Assembly (NCBI GenBank): GCA_002816585.1
Contig: MUCT01000024.1
Span: 1-56,036 of the forward strand
Direction of reading: 5' to 3'
From: SAR202 cluster bacterium Io17-Chloro-G6
Lineage (GTDB): Bacteria; Chloroflexota; Dehalococcoidia; UBA3495
Length of the DNA stretch: 56,036 bases
In this document: positions 8,013 through 14,405 of the stretch, piece after piece
How positions within the stretch are numbered: position 1 is the first letter of the stretch
Layout of the letters: each line of letters opens with the position of its first letter
Program-made: the position numbers and the translations under genes
Notes under the pieces: generated by a model
The model's database searches: none
Seen by the model: the letters and a program-made list of their open reading frames with translations, nothing else
What the model was told of the DNA's origin: nothing

Positions 8013-9464
8013 TTATTCCTGGTCCAGGAATTCCTGGACCCACTCGCTCATGGGCTCTTTGTCGAACCGGCTGTTCATCAAGACCACGTTCCGGTTCCGG
8101 TCGCCTTGGAAGAACCGCTCGTAGAGGATCTGCCGGGAGCCGAAGGCGCTGCAACAGGTGTCCCACGCCAGCCGGAAGAGCCGCACGCGGTCCTTGGCCG
8201 AGGCGAAGTCGGTCTCCAGGTACAGGGTGATGTCTTCCGCCAGGGGGCCTTCAAAATCATCTTCGGTGGGTAGGGCCATCAGGCTGCTGGACCCCAGGAG
8301 GTGCAGTATCTCTCCCATGCGCGGATACATCTTGATGAACTGCTGGCGCGCTACCATCAATGGCATGTCCACCGGGCACATGACCCCCCATTCGTCCAGC
8401 TCGGCATCGACCTCGGCTGCCCGCAGCAGGGCCTTGGTTATCTCCAGGTTTTCAATGATCTCCGCCAGCATGCCATGGACTTGGGGCTGTTCCCCAGAAC
8501 CCAAGATCTTGACCATCAGATTGGCCAGCCCCAGGATGAATTCACACTTCACCACATTTTTGGTCACAACTTGATGGCCTGAGTGCAGGAATTGGTGGGT
8601 TCTCAGGGACATGTTGTTGCACATGTCCACGTCGCCATACAGGAAGACCCGCTCCCAGGGCACCAACACGTTGTCGAAGAACGCCAGGGCGTCCATCTCT
8701 TCGAACCGAGACCCCAGGGGGTGGTCAAAGCTGGAGCGCTGCAGGTCGAAGGACTCCCGGCATTGGAACTTGAGGCCGGGAGTGTCGCACGGTATGGCGA
8801 AGGCGAATGAGGTGCGGCCCGGCGCGCCCGTGGGCAGGCGGTGGGAACGGGCCGGATAGACAGCAATCTCATCGGCGATGGGCAGGGTCGCCAGAACCCG
8901 GGCGCCGTTGACGATGATTCCCGCGTCGGTCTCTTTGACCACGGACAAGGCCACGTCTACGGAATCCTCCAGAGCCGTGGCCGCTGGGGAGCGGTTGCGC
9001 TGGATGTTGACGAGGGTGTGGGTCAAGACCAGGTCTTTCTCCCGGACCAGTTCGTAGTAATCTCGGATATTCTTCTCGAATTCAGGGCGGTTTTGGCCGA
9101 AGTATTTGCCCGCCGCCGCCATGGACATCATGCTCACGTTCAGGAAATCAGGAGTCCGGCCCATCATCCCGCAGGTGATCCTGGCCCAATGCCGCATCAT
9201 TTTGTGACGCTTTTCCAGGTCTTCATGGGTCTTCGGTGTCAGGAAGGACATGCCCACCTGGTCGCCGGACGTCGGCGACGTGTAGGTCATCTCCCTGCCA
9301 ATCACGGGGTCGTGCTGCAGGTCGTACAGCCGGCCCATGGTGCGGATCCCTCCCTCCAACCCCGGCTGTGTGGTGGGGTCTTTCACCATCTTCCCATTCA
9401 TATACAGATTGGGAGGCCTTTCCCTCAGACCCTCGATGTACTGTCTACCCGTTCTGGCTGGCAT
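8013..9464 (-). CDS. HpaB-type 4-hydroxyphenylacetate 3-hydroxylase family oxygenase (483 aa)
   Basis: This is a two-component, FADH2-using aromatic hydroxylase-type protein with an acyl-CoA-dehydrogenase-like fold. Family signs are the N-terminal TGRQYIEGLRER, HKMMRHWA.ITCGMMGRTPDF, LTHTLVNIQRNRSP, ALEDSVDVALSVVKETDAGIIVNGARVLATLP, and the flavin/substrate segment RSSFDHPLGSRFEEMDALAFFDNVLVPWERVF. Length matches the family (480-520 aa). No flavin reductase partner (HpaC) is encoded nearby. Some relatives are 4-hydroxybutyryl-CoA dehydratases, but the [4Fe-4S] cysteine set of that enzyme is not evident here. It faces the deacetylase genes divergently across 158 bp, which suggests shared control. 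Confidence 0.88.
   Translation of the reverse strand: MPARTGRQYIEGLRERPPNLYMNGKMVKDPTTQPGLEGGIRTMGRLYDLQHDPVIGREMTYTSPTSGDQVGMSFLTPKTHEDLEKRHKMMRHWARITCGMMGRTPDFLNVSMMSMAAAGKYFGQNRPEFEKNIRDYYELVREKDLVLTHTLVNIQRNRSPAATALEDSVDVALSVVKETDAGIIVNGARVLATLPIADEIAVYPARSHRLPTGAPGRTSFAFAIPCDTPGLKFQCRESFDLQRSSFDHPLGSRFEEMDALAFFDNVLVPWERVFLYGDVDMCNNMSLRTHQFLHSGHQVVTKNVVKCEFILGLANLMVKILGSGEQPQVHGMLAEIIENLEITKALLRAAEVDAELDEWGVMCPVDMPLMVARQQFIKMYPRMGEILHLLGSSSLMALPTEDDFEGPLAEDITLYLETDFASAKDRVRLFRLAWDTCCSAFGSRQILYERFFQGDRNRNVVLMNSRFDKEPMSEWVQEFLDQE
8021..8040. repeat. 20-bp perfect palindrome at the convergent gene ends
   Basis: GGTCCAGGAATTCCTGGACC is its own reverse complement. It covers the last codons of the HpaB-type gene, 20 bp past the MFS stop. 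As RNA it forms an 8-bp stem with an AATT loop in either direction. No T-run follows, so it is not a classical terminator, but it could protect or end both convergent transcripts. Confidence 0.5.
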
Positions 9465-9561
9465 CCTAGATCCTCCCGGCGTTTACCGCTGACATTTTGC
9501 GGTATCTTCATTCGTTTGACCAGTGCCACTTGTAGCTGCCCGTCTACTACTGCGAGACGAT

Positions 9562-9590
9562 TTGACACCGATAGTCGATTCACCTAGTCT
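9562..9590 (+). promoter_or_regulatory. Candidate promoter for the tandem deacetylases
   Basis: TTGACA (9562-9567), 17 bp, and TAGTCT (9585-9590) lie in the 158-bp divergent gap, 32 bp before the ATG at 9623. A GGAGG-type ribosome site follows at about 9607-9612. Confidence 0.45.
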
Positions 9591-9622
9591 GATGCCCACA
9601 GTCCGGCAGGAGGTGTTTACTC

Positions 9623-10531
9623 ATGTCCCTTCCTCCCCATCGTGTCGATTACAGCCCCATCATCGAGCGCCCGCCGATCAAGTGGCCCAGCGGCGAGCGG
9701 GTGGCGCTGTGGATCGCTCCCAATGTGGAGCACTACGAGTACATGCCCGTGCAATACGGGCCCCGTGATCCCTGGCCGCGCACTCCCTACCCCGACGTGC
9801 AGCAGTACTCCTACCGCGACTATGGAAACCGAGTCGGTTTCTGGCGGATGCTTGAGGTGCTGGACCAACACCAAATTCGGTGTTGCGTGTCTTTGAACTT
9901 GGCCGTTCTGGAACACTTCCCAGAGATTCGTGATGCGATGGTCGAACGGGACTGGGACTTCATGAGCCACGGCATATATAACACCCGGTACCTTTATGCC
10001 TACACCGAAGAGGAAGAGCGGGAGTTTTACCGGGACAACGTTGATACGCTGAAACGCCAAACCGGCAAACAGCTAAAGGGTATGTTGGGCCCCGCCATCT
10101 CGGGCACCGAGCGCACTCCTGACCTGATGGCCGAGGCTGGACTGATCTACCACACCGACTGGATGCACGACGACCAACCGGTGCCCATCAACGTCGAGAC
10201 AGGCAAACTGGTCTCGGTTCCCTATTCCATCGAGTTGAACGATTCGCCGCTCTTCCGGGTGAATTACGAGGCGGAGTATTTCGCGGAGATCTGCAAGAGG
10301 CAGTTCGACCAGTTGTACAAGGAAGGGGCTGAGAGCGGACGGGTGATGTGCATTGCCCTCCATCCTTTCCTGATTGGCCAGCCCCACCGCATCAAGTTTC
10401 TGGACGAGATACTCAGCTACATCATGTCCCACGACGGCATCTGGCAGACCACCGCTGACGACATCGCCGAGTATTACATAGAGAACTACTACGACCAAGC
10501 AGTGACCCACGCCCAACAGTACAAGGCCTAG
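9623..10531 (+). CDS. PuuE-like polysaccharide deacetylase family protein, copy 1 (302 aa)
   Basis: A NodB-fold carbohydrate-esterase-4 relative of the allantoinase/cyclic-imidase (PuuE) branch. Features are PPIKWPSGERVALWIAPNVEHYEY near the start (Glu where sugar deacetylases have the metal Asp pair), WDFMSHGIYNTR (motif with His), SGTERTPDLMAEAGLIYHTDWMHDDQPVP and MCIALHPFLIGQPHRI. This set is typical of PuuE-like hydrolases of cyclic amides or formamides rather than chitin deacetylases. It is soluble with no signal peptide. The start follows a strong GGAGGT site. The paralogue next door and the divergent oxygenase suggest a catabolic pathway for a nitrogen heterocycle or aromatic compound. 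Confidence 0.87.
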   Translation: MSLPPHRVDYSPIIERPPIKWPSGERVALWIAPNVEHYEYMPVQYGPRDPWPRTPYPDVQQYSYRDYGNRVGFWRMLEVLDQHQIRCCVSLNLAVLEHFPEIRDAMVERDWDFMSHGIYNTRYLYAYTEEEEREFYRDNVDTLKRQTGKQLKGMLGPAISGTERTPDLMAEAGLIYHTDWMHDDQPVPINVETGKLVSVPYSIELNDSPLFRVNYEAEYFAEICKRQFDQLYKEGAESGRVMCIALHPFLIGQPHRIKFLDEILSYIMSHDGIWQTTADDIAEYYIENYYDQAVTHAQQYKA

Positions 10532-10576
10532 CCGGTCTGATGTCGCAATAATCTAAGGCCAAGGGAGAACTGCCCC

Positions 10577-11479
10577 ATGCCCGCTGAACGACGAGAGGGA
10601 ATGGACCACGAGCACCACGAGTGGTCCCCCATAACCACCCGTGGCAAACTTAACTGGCCCGGCGACGCCAAGGTCGCTCTGTGCGTCATCGTCACGCTGG
10701 AGCACACCGAATGGGCGATGCCGGAAGGCGCCTTCAGCGCCGACCAAGCCGGAGGGCTCGGCGTCCGGCCCTTCCCAGACTACCCGCGGTTCTCCCACCG
10801 GGAGTACGGCCACCGCGTGGGCATCTTCCGGGTGCTGGACGTGCTGGAACGCCTGGGCATCAAGGCCACCGTGGCCATGGACTCCCAAACGGCCGATGGC
10901 TATCCCTACCTGGTAAAACACTGCCTGGGCCGGGGCTGCGAGATCATTGGCCACGGAGTCTCGGGCACCCAGATGATCTCAGGCCACATGTCGACCGAAG
11001 AGGAAACGGGATTCATCCAGGGCGCCATTGATGTTTTGAAAAAAGCCACCGGGACGGCTCCCAAGGGTTGGTTCGGCACCGATTACGGCGAATCGGAGCG
11101 GACCCCCACGATTTTGGCCCAAGCCGGTATCGACTACGTCTGCGACTGGGTCAATGACGAGCAGCCCTACCCCATGAAAGACGGATTGTTCGCTCTACCG
11201 GCAATGTTGGAGATGGACGACGTTTTCGCCATGTCGAACCGCCGGGTAGCCATCGACCGGTACGCCCAATCGTTGAAAGACGGGTTTGACTCATTGTATA
11301 GGGACGGGGCCAACAACGGCCGCCTTTTGACCATCAACCTTCACCCCTGGTTGGTGGGTCAGCCGTTCCGAATCGGGTACCTGGAAGAGGCCTTGAGCCA
11401 CATCATGGGCCAACAAGGTGTCTGGACCGCGACAGGTTCGGAGATCATCGATTGGTACCGCAACAACCAACCTGCGTGA
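10577..11479 (+). CDS. PuuE-like polysaccharide deacetylase family protein, copy 2 (300 aa)
   Basis: Clearly a paralogue of the gene 45 bp upstream, with the same motif order: GDAKVALCVIVTLEHTEW, PRFSHREYGHRVGIFR, CEIIGHGVSGTQM, YGESERTPTILAQAGIDYVCDWVNDEQP and INLHPWLVGQPFRIGYLEE. The first half shows the Glu-for-Asp change shared with cyclic imidases and PuuE-type enzymes. It has its own ribosome site (GGGAGA before the ATG at 10577). Two such proteins in tandem could form a hetero-oligomer or handle successive substrates. Nothing identifies the substrate. Confidence 0.87.
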   Translation: MPAERREGMDHEHHEWSPITTRGKLNWPGDAKVALCVIVTLEHTEWAMPEGAFSADQAGGLGVRPFPDYPRFSHREYGHRVGIFRVLDVLERLGIKATVAMDSQTADGYPYLVKHCLGRGCEIIGHGVSGTQMISGHMSTEEETGFIQGAIDVLKKATGTAPKGWFGTDYGESERTPTILAQAGIDYVCDWVNDEQPYPMKDGLFALPAMLEMDDVFAMSNRRVAIDRYAQSLKDGFDSLYRDGANNGRLLTINLHPWLVGQPFRIGYLEEALSHIMGQQGVWTATGSEIIDWYRNNQPA

Positions 11480-11561
11480 TGCCGTCGCCTGCCTGAGTCG
11501 ATGTAATCACTAGGCAAACAACGTAAGAGGCAATTTTGATCGATGTTCAGGGCTAATCCCG

Positions 11562-12911
11562 CTAGACGGCAGCGGTCCAAGCCACCTTCAGGCGGTCGTC
11601 GGTGATGGCCGCCAGTTCCGCGCCCCGGAGCCGCCGGAGAAACGCCGCCACATCCAGCGTGGTTCCATCCAGGTCCAGAGTCACCTGCACCCCTTCGTCT
11701 CGTGAGACCAACCGGGTGTCAATTATGACGCCGGGTCCCGCGGCCTCTTCCACGGCATCCCAGACCGATTCCAAATCCTCCCGGGCCAGCGATGCGTCAA
11801 ACATCAGGTAGACGCGTCCGGTGTAGGTGCGCGCCAGTTCGCCGCTCGGAGAAACGGGTCTGACCGCGGAGGTCCCCATAGGCTCAGGAGCCGCGGTTAC
11901 TGGCGCTGGCGGTTTCGTCCCATTTGAGTCCCCATTTCGAAATTTGGTCCCCTTTTCGTCAGGCATCGCCATAAGTCCAGCCAACTCGCGGTGGAGGGCT
12001 TCCGACGCAGATTCGGCATCAGATAGGGGAAGAGCGCTGCCCGACAAGGCGTCAGCATGCTCAGAGTCCTGCCCGGGGACGCCGCTACTGGCCTCTGTCA
12101 ATGACTCTCTGGGATTTTCAATCTGATTGACGGCTTCGGCACTACTCTCGACGGCATATTTCGCAGTTGGCGAAGAGGCTTGGTTGGCCTGATCGACGGT
12201 CTCCGGCAGTGCATCTCGAGGAGACCGTGGGTCAGGCTGGGTCAACGGTTCTTGGCTCCGGGACGCAAATCCATTCCACATGGTGTGAACGGAGAGCAGA
12301 TCTTGCATTGCCGATTCTTTGGCGGAGTCGGCCATGGCAGAGGCTCTGGCTGATTCCGCCAGCTCATGCTCCACATTGATGAGCTCGAAGTTCAAGGAAT
12401 CCAACGCAGCGGCCAAGTCTTGTGTCGCCAATTCCTTCGGGCCATGGGCCTGCCGGAGCACGTCCTGATAAGTGGATTGGCTCTTCCTCAGTCGTGACCT
12501 CAGCGACTCTCCCATCCCCTGGGCTTGGATGACGGCATCCGAGTTGGCCGTGGAATCAGAGACGCCGGCGCCAAACGCCACGCCCGCGGCCTCAACCGAG
12601 CGGATAGCCTCTTCCATAATTGATTCGCTCTGGGCAAATACGGACTGGGCGCGGTCTCGCAGGGTCTGGGCTTGCTGGCGATGTTGTAACGATTCCTGGG
12701 CTTTCTTCAAGCTGGCGTCGAGATTGGCCCCGAACTCCTCCGACTCCAAACGCACTGGCGATTCCTCGACGTCTACCGTTGTCTCCGGCGTGGACGGAAT
12801 TTTAGCCTGCCCGCCATTGTCCACACGGGTTCGTGGCTCAACCGGCTCGGCCACTGGTGAGCCGGTATCTAGCACCATTCGGCCCGGAGTGGCGTCTTGA
12901 CCGGACTTCAT
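11562..12911 (-). CDS. Uncharacterised coiled-coil protein with a conserved C-terminal domain (449 aa)
   Basis: No family recognised. Residues about 45-200 are rich in Ala, Ser, Gln and Glu with heptad-like spacing, so a long coiled coil is likely. A disordered Ser/Pro/Glu linker follows to about 360. The last 85 residues form a compact alpha/beta segment (YTGRVYLMFDASLAREDLES, GPGVIIDTRLVSRDEGVQVTLDLDG) that looks like the functional domain, perhaps for ligand or partner binding. There is no signal peptide or membrane segment. The frame stays open to 13001, but the ATG at 12911 lies just after a 20-bp palindrome, suggesting that upstream sequence is leader. It is convergent with the deacetylases. 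Confidence 0.65.
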   Translation of the reverse strand: MKSGQDATPGRMVLDTGSPVAEPVEPRTRVDNGGQAKIPSTPETTVDVEESPVRLESEEFGANLDASLKKAQESLQHRQQAQTLRDRAQSVFAQSESIMEEAIRSVEAAGVAFGAGVSDSTANSDAVIQAQGMGESLRSRLRKSQSTYQDVLRQAHGPKELATQDLAAALDSLNFELINVEHELAESARASAMADSAKESAMQDLLSVHTMWNGFASRSQEPLTQPDPRSPRDALPETVDQANQASSPTAKYAVESSAEAVNQIENPRESLTEASSGVPGQDSEHADALSGSALPLSDAESASEALHRELAGLMAMPDEKGTKFRNGDSNGTKPPAPVTAAPEPMGTSAVRPVSPSGELARTYTGRVYLMFDASLAREDLESVWDAVEEAAGPGVIIDTRLVSRDEGVQVTLDLDGTTLDVAAFLRRLRGAELAAITDDRLKVAWTAAV

Positions 12912-12924
12912 ACCGTTTTTGAAC

Positions 12925-12944
12925 AGAATATTCGCGAATATTCT
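12925..12944. promoter_or_regulatory. 20-bp perfect palindrome, candidate operator or leader hairpin
   Basis: AGAATATTCGCGAATATTCT is perfectly self-complementary. It also contains GAATATTC twice (12926-12933, 12936-12943). It lies 14 bp upstream of the chosen ATG of the coiled-coil gene and inside the predicted transcript, so it could be a dimeric regulator site or an RNA hairpin over the start. Confidence 0.55.
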
Positions 12945-13121
12945 CGCCCGCTTCCCGATAATAATAATTTCCTCCAGGCAAAGAAGAACACACGGGGCCA
13001 CTGTTCGGCTCGATGTCTGCTCTTAGGGAATAAAAGTTTCCGGGAGGTCCAGTTTCACGCTTGATCACTGTTCTTGCCTTCTGGCCCCGGAAGTTGTGGC
13101 TATGGAGCGCCTGTTCTTTAA

Positions 13122-13150
13122 ATTATAGGAAGACCCATTTTTTAGGTCAA
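13122..13150 (-). promoter_or_regulatory. Strong sigma-70-type promoter for the coiled-coil gene
   Basis: On the minus strand TTGACC (13145-13150) is followed after 17 bp by a consensus TATAAT (13122-13127). Transcription would begin near 13115, giving a leader of about 200 nt to the ATG at 12911, or 115 nt to the alternative start at 13001. Confidence 0.65.
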
Positions 13151-13271
13151 ACATTCTTGCTAAATTACAATGCCGTTATCCCGAGATTTTTAGGAGCGAT
13201 TCGGCAAAACGTAGCCCTCGACAAGCCGGGACTGTAAGGCGGCATCCACGCGTAACGCAAGCTTAAATCCC

Positions 13272-13300
13272 TTGACACCCATAGGGTGCTGTGATATTTT
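13272..13300 (+). promoter_or_regulatory. Promoter-like TTGACA/TATTTT pair before the ACIII operon
   Basis: TTGACA (13272-13277), 17 bp, and TATTTT (13295-13300). The start point would fall near 13307, right at the first arm of the terminator-like hairpin, which is awkward for expression of the operon. Confidence 0.45.
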
Positions 13301-13307
13301 TCACCTG

Positions 13308-13330
13308 GCCTCTGACCGGAGGCTTTTTTT
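13308..13330 (+). terminator. Intrinsic terminator-like hairpin
   Basis: GCCTC (13308-13312), loop TGACCG and GAGGC (13319-13323) are followed by seven T residues (13324-13330). No plus-strand gene ends upstream, so it may be a leader attenuator of the respiratory operon, or end a short RNA. Confidence 0.6.
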
Positions 13331-13383
13331 AGGCTTGGCGTCTGCCCATCGAAAGCCATTTTGTGGCCACCACCAGGTGTCCG

Positions 13384-13680
13384 ATGTTCGATGATCCCAA
13401 AGCATTAACCAGCGAAGAATGGCGAAATATCCACCTGTATCTTCAGTGGTTCTGGATATATCTTCCCATCGTTGTCACCTTTGCGCTAACCATGCTGACT
13501 GCTCATGCGCTCATCCCTTCACTGGTGAACACCGGTCAGCTTCCCGAGTCGATGCAGCGTCTGCGTCCGATTTTGACCGGGTTCGCCGCATTATTGTTCG
13601 TGGCTGGAGTGGTCATTTTGGTGCTTGGTATCAACGCAACACTGGATGTGCGCCAGGTTTGGCCACGGTTCTTGATTTAG
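13384..13680 (+). CDS. Small two-helix membrane protein (98 aa)
   Basis: Two hydrophobic spans (about residues 20-45 and 64-87) are separated by a short loop. The protein ends VRQVWPRFLI. I recognise no family. It lies 63 bp before actA on the same strand and is the first gene after the promoter/terminator region. It could be an accessory subunit or assembly factor of alternative complex III. The GTG at 13363 would add seven residues; the ATG at 13384 is chosen because it gives a conventional N-terminus. Confidence 0.65.
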   Translation: MFDDPKALTSEEWRNIHLYLQWFWIYLPIVVTFALTMLTAHALIPSLVNTGQLPESMQRLRPILTGFAALLFVAGVVILVLGINATLDVRQVWPRFLI

Positions 13681-13743
13681 TCCCGCATTTACGGTGACGA
13701 GCGAAGGTTAAGAAAAAGATTGAAGGGAATAACTAGCTACTAG

Positions 13744-14370
13744 ATGATGCCGAGCGGGAAAATGCTGCCCTTGTTGGTAGCTGGCGGGGTCGTAACCGTT
13801 ATCTTGGGTTTCGTCCTCGTAGTTCTGCTCATCTCTTGGTTCTCCAACCCTCCTTTTGGCTTAGGCAACGCGCCAGCCCAACCGGTGGCCTTCCCCCACA
13901 CCGTCCACGTGGCGGACAACAACATCCAATGCGAGTTTTGCCACCGGAATGTGACCAAGGGCGCGGCATCGACGGTGCCCGCAGTGGAGCAATGTCTTTT
14001 TTGCCATCAGGAGATCGACGGCGTGACCGTCACCGCCCAAACCGAGATCGACAAGGTTCGAACGGCCTTCGAGACTGACCAGCCAATCAACTGGGAGCGG
14101 GTGCACCGCCTCCCAGATCACGTCCGCTTCATCCATGAAGCCCATATCAGATACTTCACGGACGACACGATTCCGGTCAAATTCGGTATCAACGGCGAAG
14201 AGATCACCCAAACGCCGGACGTCGCCCAGACCTGCATCATCTGTCACGGCGACGTTGCCAACAAGACCGTGGTAAAACCAAAGACCGGCCAGTCATTGAA
14301 GATGGGAACGTGCCTCGATTGTCACCGGATCAATGACGCGCCAACCGACTGCACGACCTGTCATCAGTAA
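13744..14370 (+). CDS. actA: Alternative complex III pentaheme cytochrome c subunit ActA (208 aa)
   Basis: An N-terminal transmembrane anchor (residues about 8-32) is followed by a periplasmic domain with five CxxCH haem c motifs, with first cysteines at about 63, 84, 164, 190 and 203. Additional histidines (FPHTVH, FIHEAH) can serve as distal ligands. Five haems plus the position directly before ActB identify ActA. In alternative complex III this subunit carries electrons from the iron-sulfur subunit toward periplasmic acceptors. The ATG is doubled at 13744 and 13747. The haems must be attached by the cytochrome c maturation system whose genes lie downstream. Confidence 0.92.
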   Translation: MMPSGKMLPLLVAGGVVTVILGFVLVVLLISWFSNPPFGLGNAPAQPVAFPHTVHVADNNIQCEFCHRNVTKGAASTVPAVEQCLFCHQEIDGVTVTAQTEIDKVRTAFETDQPINWERVHRLPDHVRFIHEAHIRYFTDDTIPVKFGINGEEITQTPDVAQTCIICHGDVANKTVVKPKTGQSLKMGTCLDCHRINDAPTDCTTCHQ

Positions 14371-14405
14371 CGGATACAAGTGATGCTTAACAAGGGCATG
14401 GGTCG

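Larger units (their letters stand above)
12945..13383. other. Non-coding divergent control region
   Basis: This 440-bp gap separates the minus-strand coiled-coil gene from the respiratory operon. It holds a strong minus-strand promoter, a plus-strand promoter-like pair and a terminator-like hairpin, each listed separately. I tried to read 13130-13330 as a known riboswitch and found no consensus match. Confidence 0.5.

Noticed and set aside
7189..8166. 325-codon minus-strand open frame across the MFS 3' end
   Set aside because: Conflicts with the well-supported MFS and HpaB-type genes and has His/Gly/Gln-biased shadow composition.
13130..13330. Known riboswitch (cobalamin, Moco, c-di-GMP, SAM) ahead of the ACIII operon
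   Set aside because: I compared the region with remembered consensus cores and saw no match; only the promoter and terminator elements are supported.
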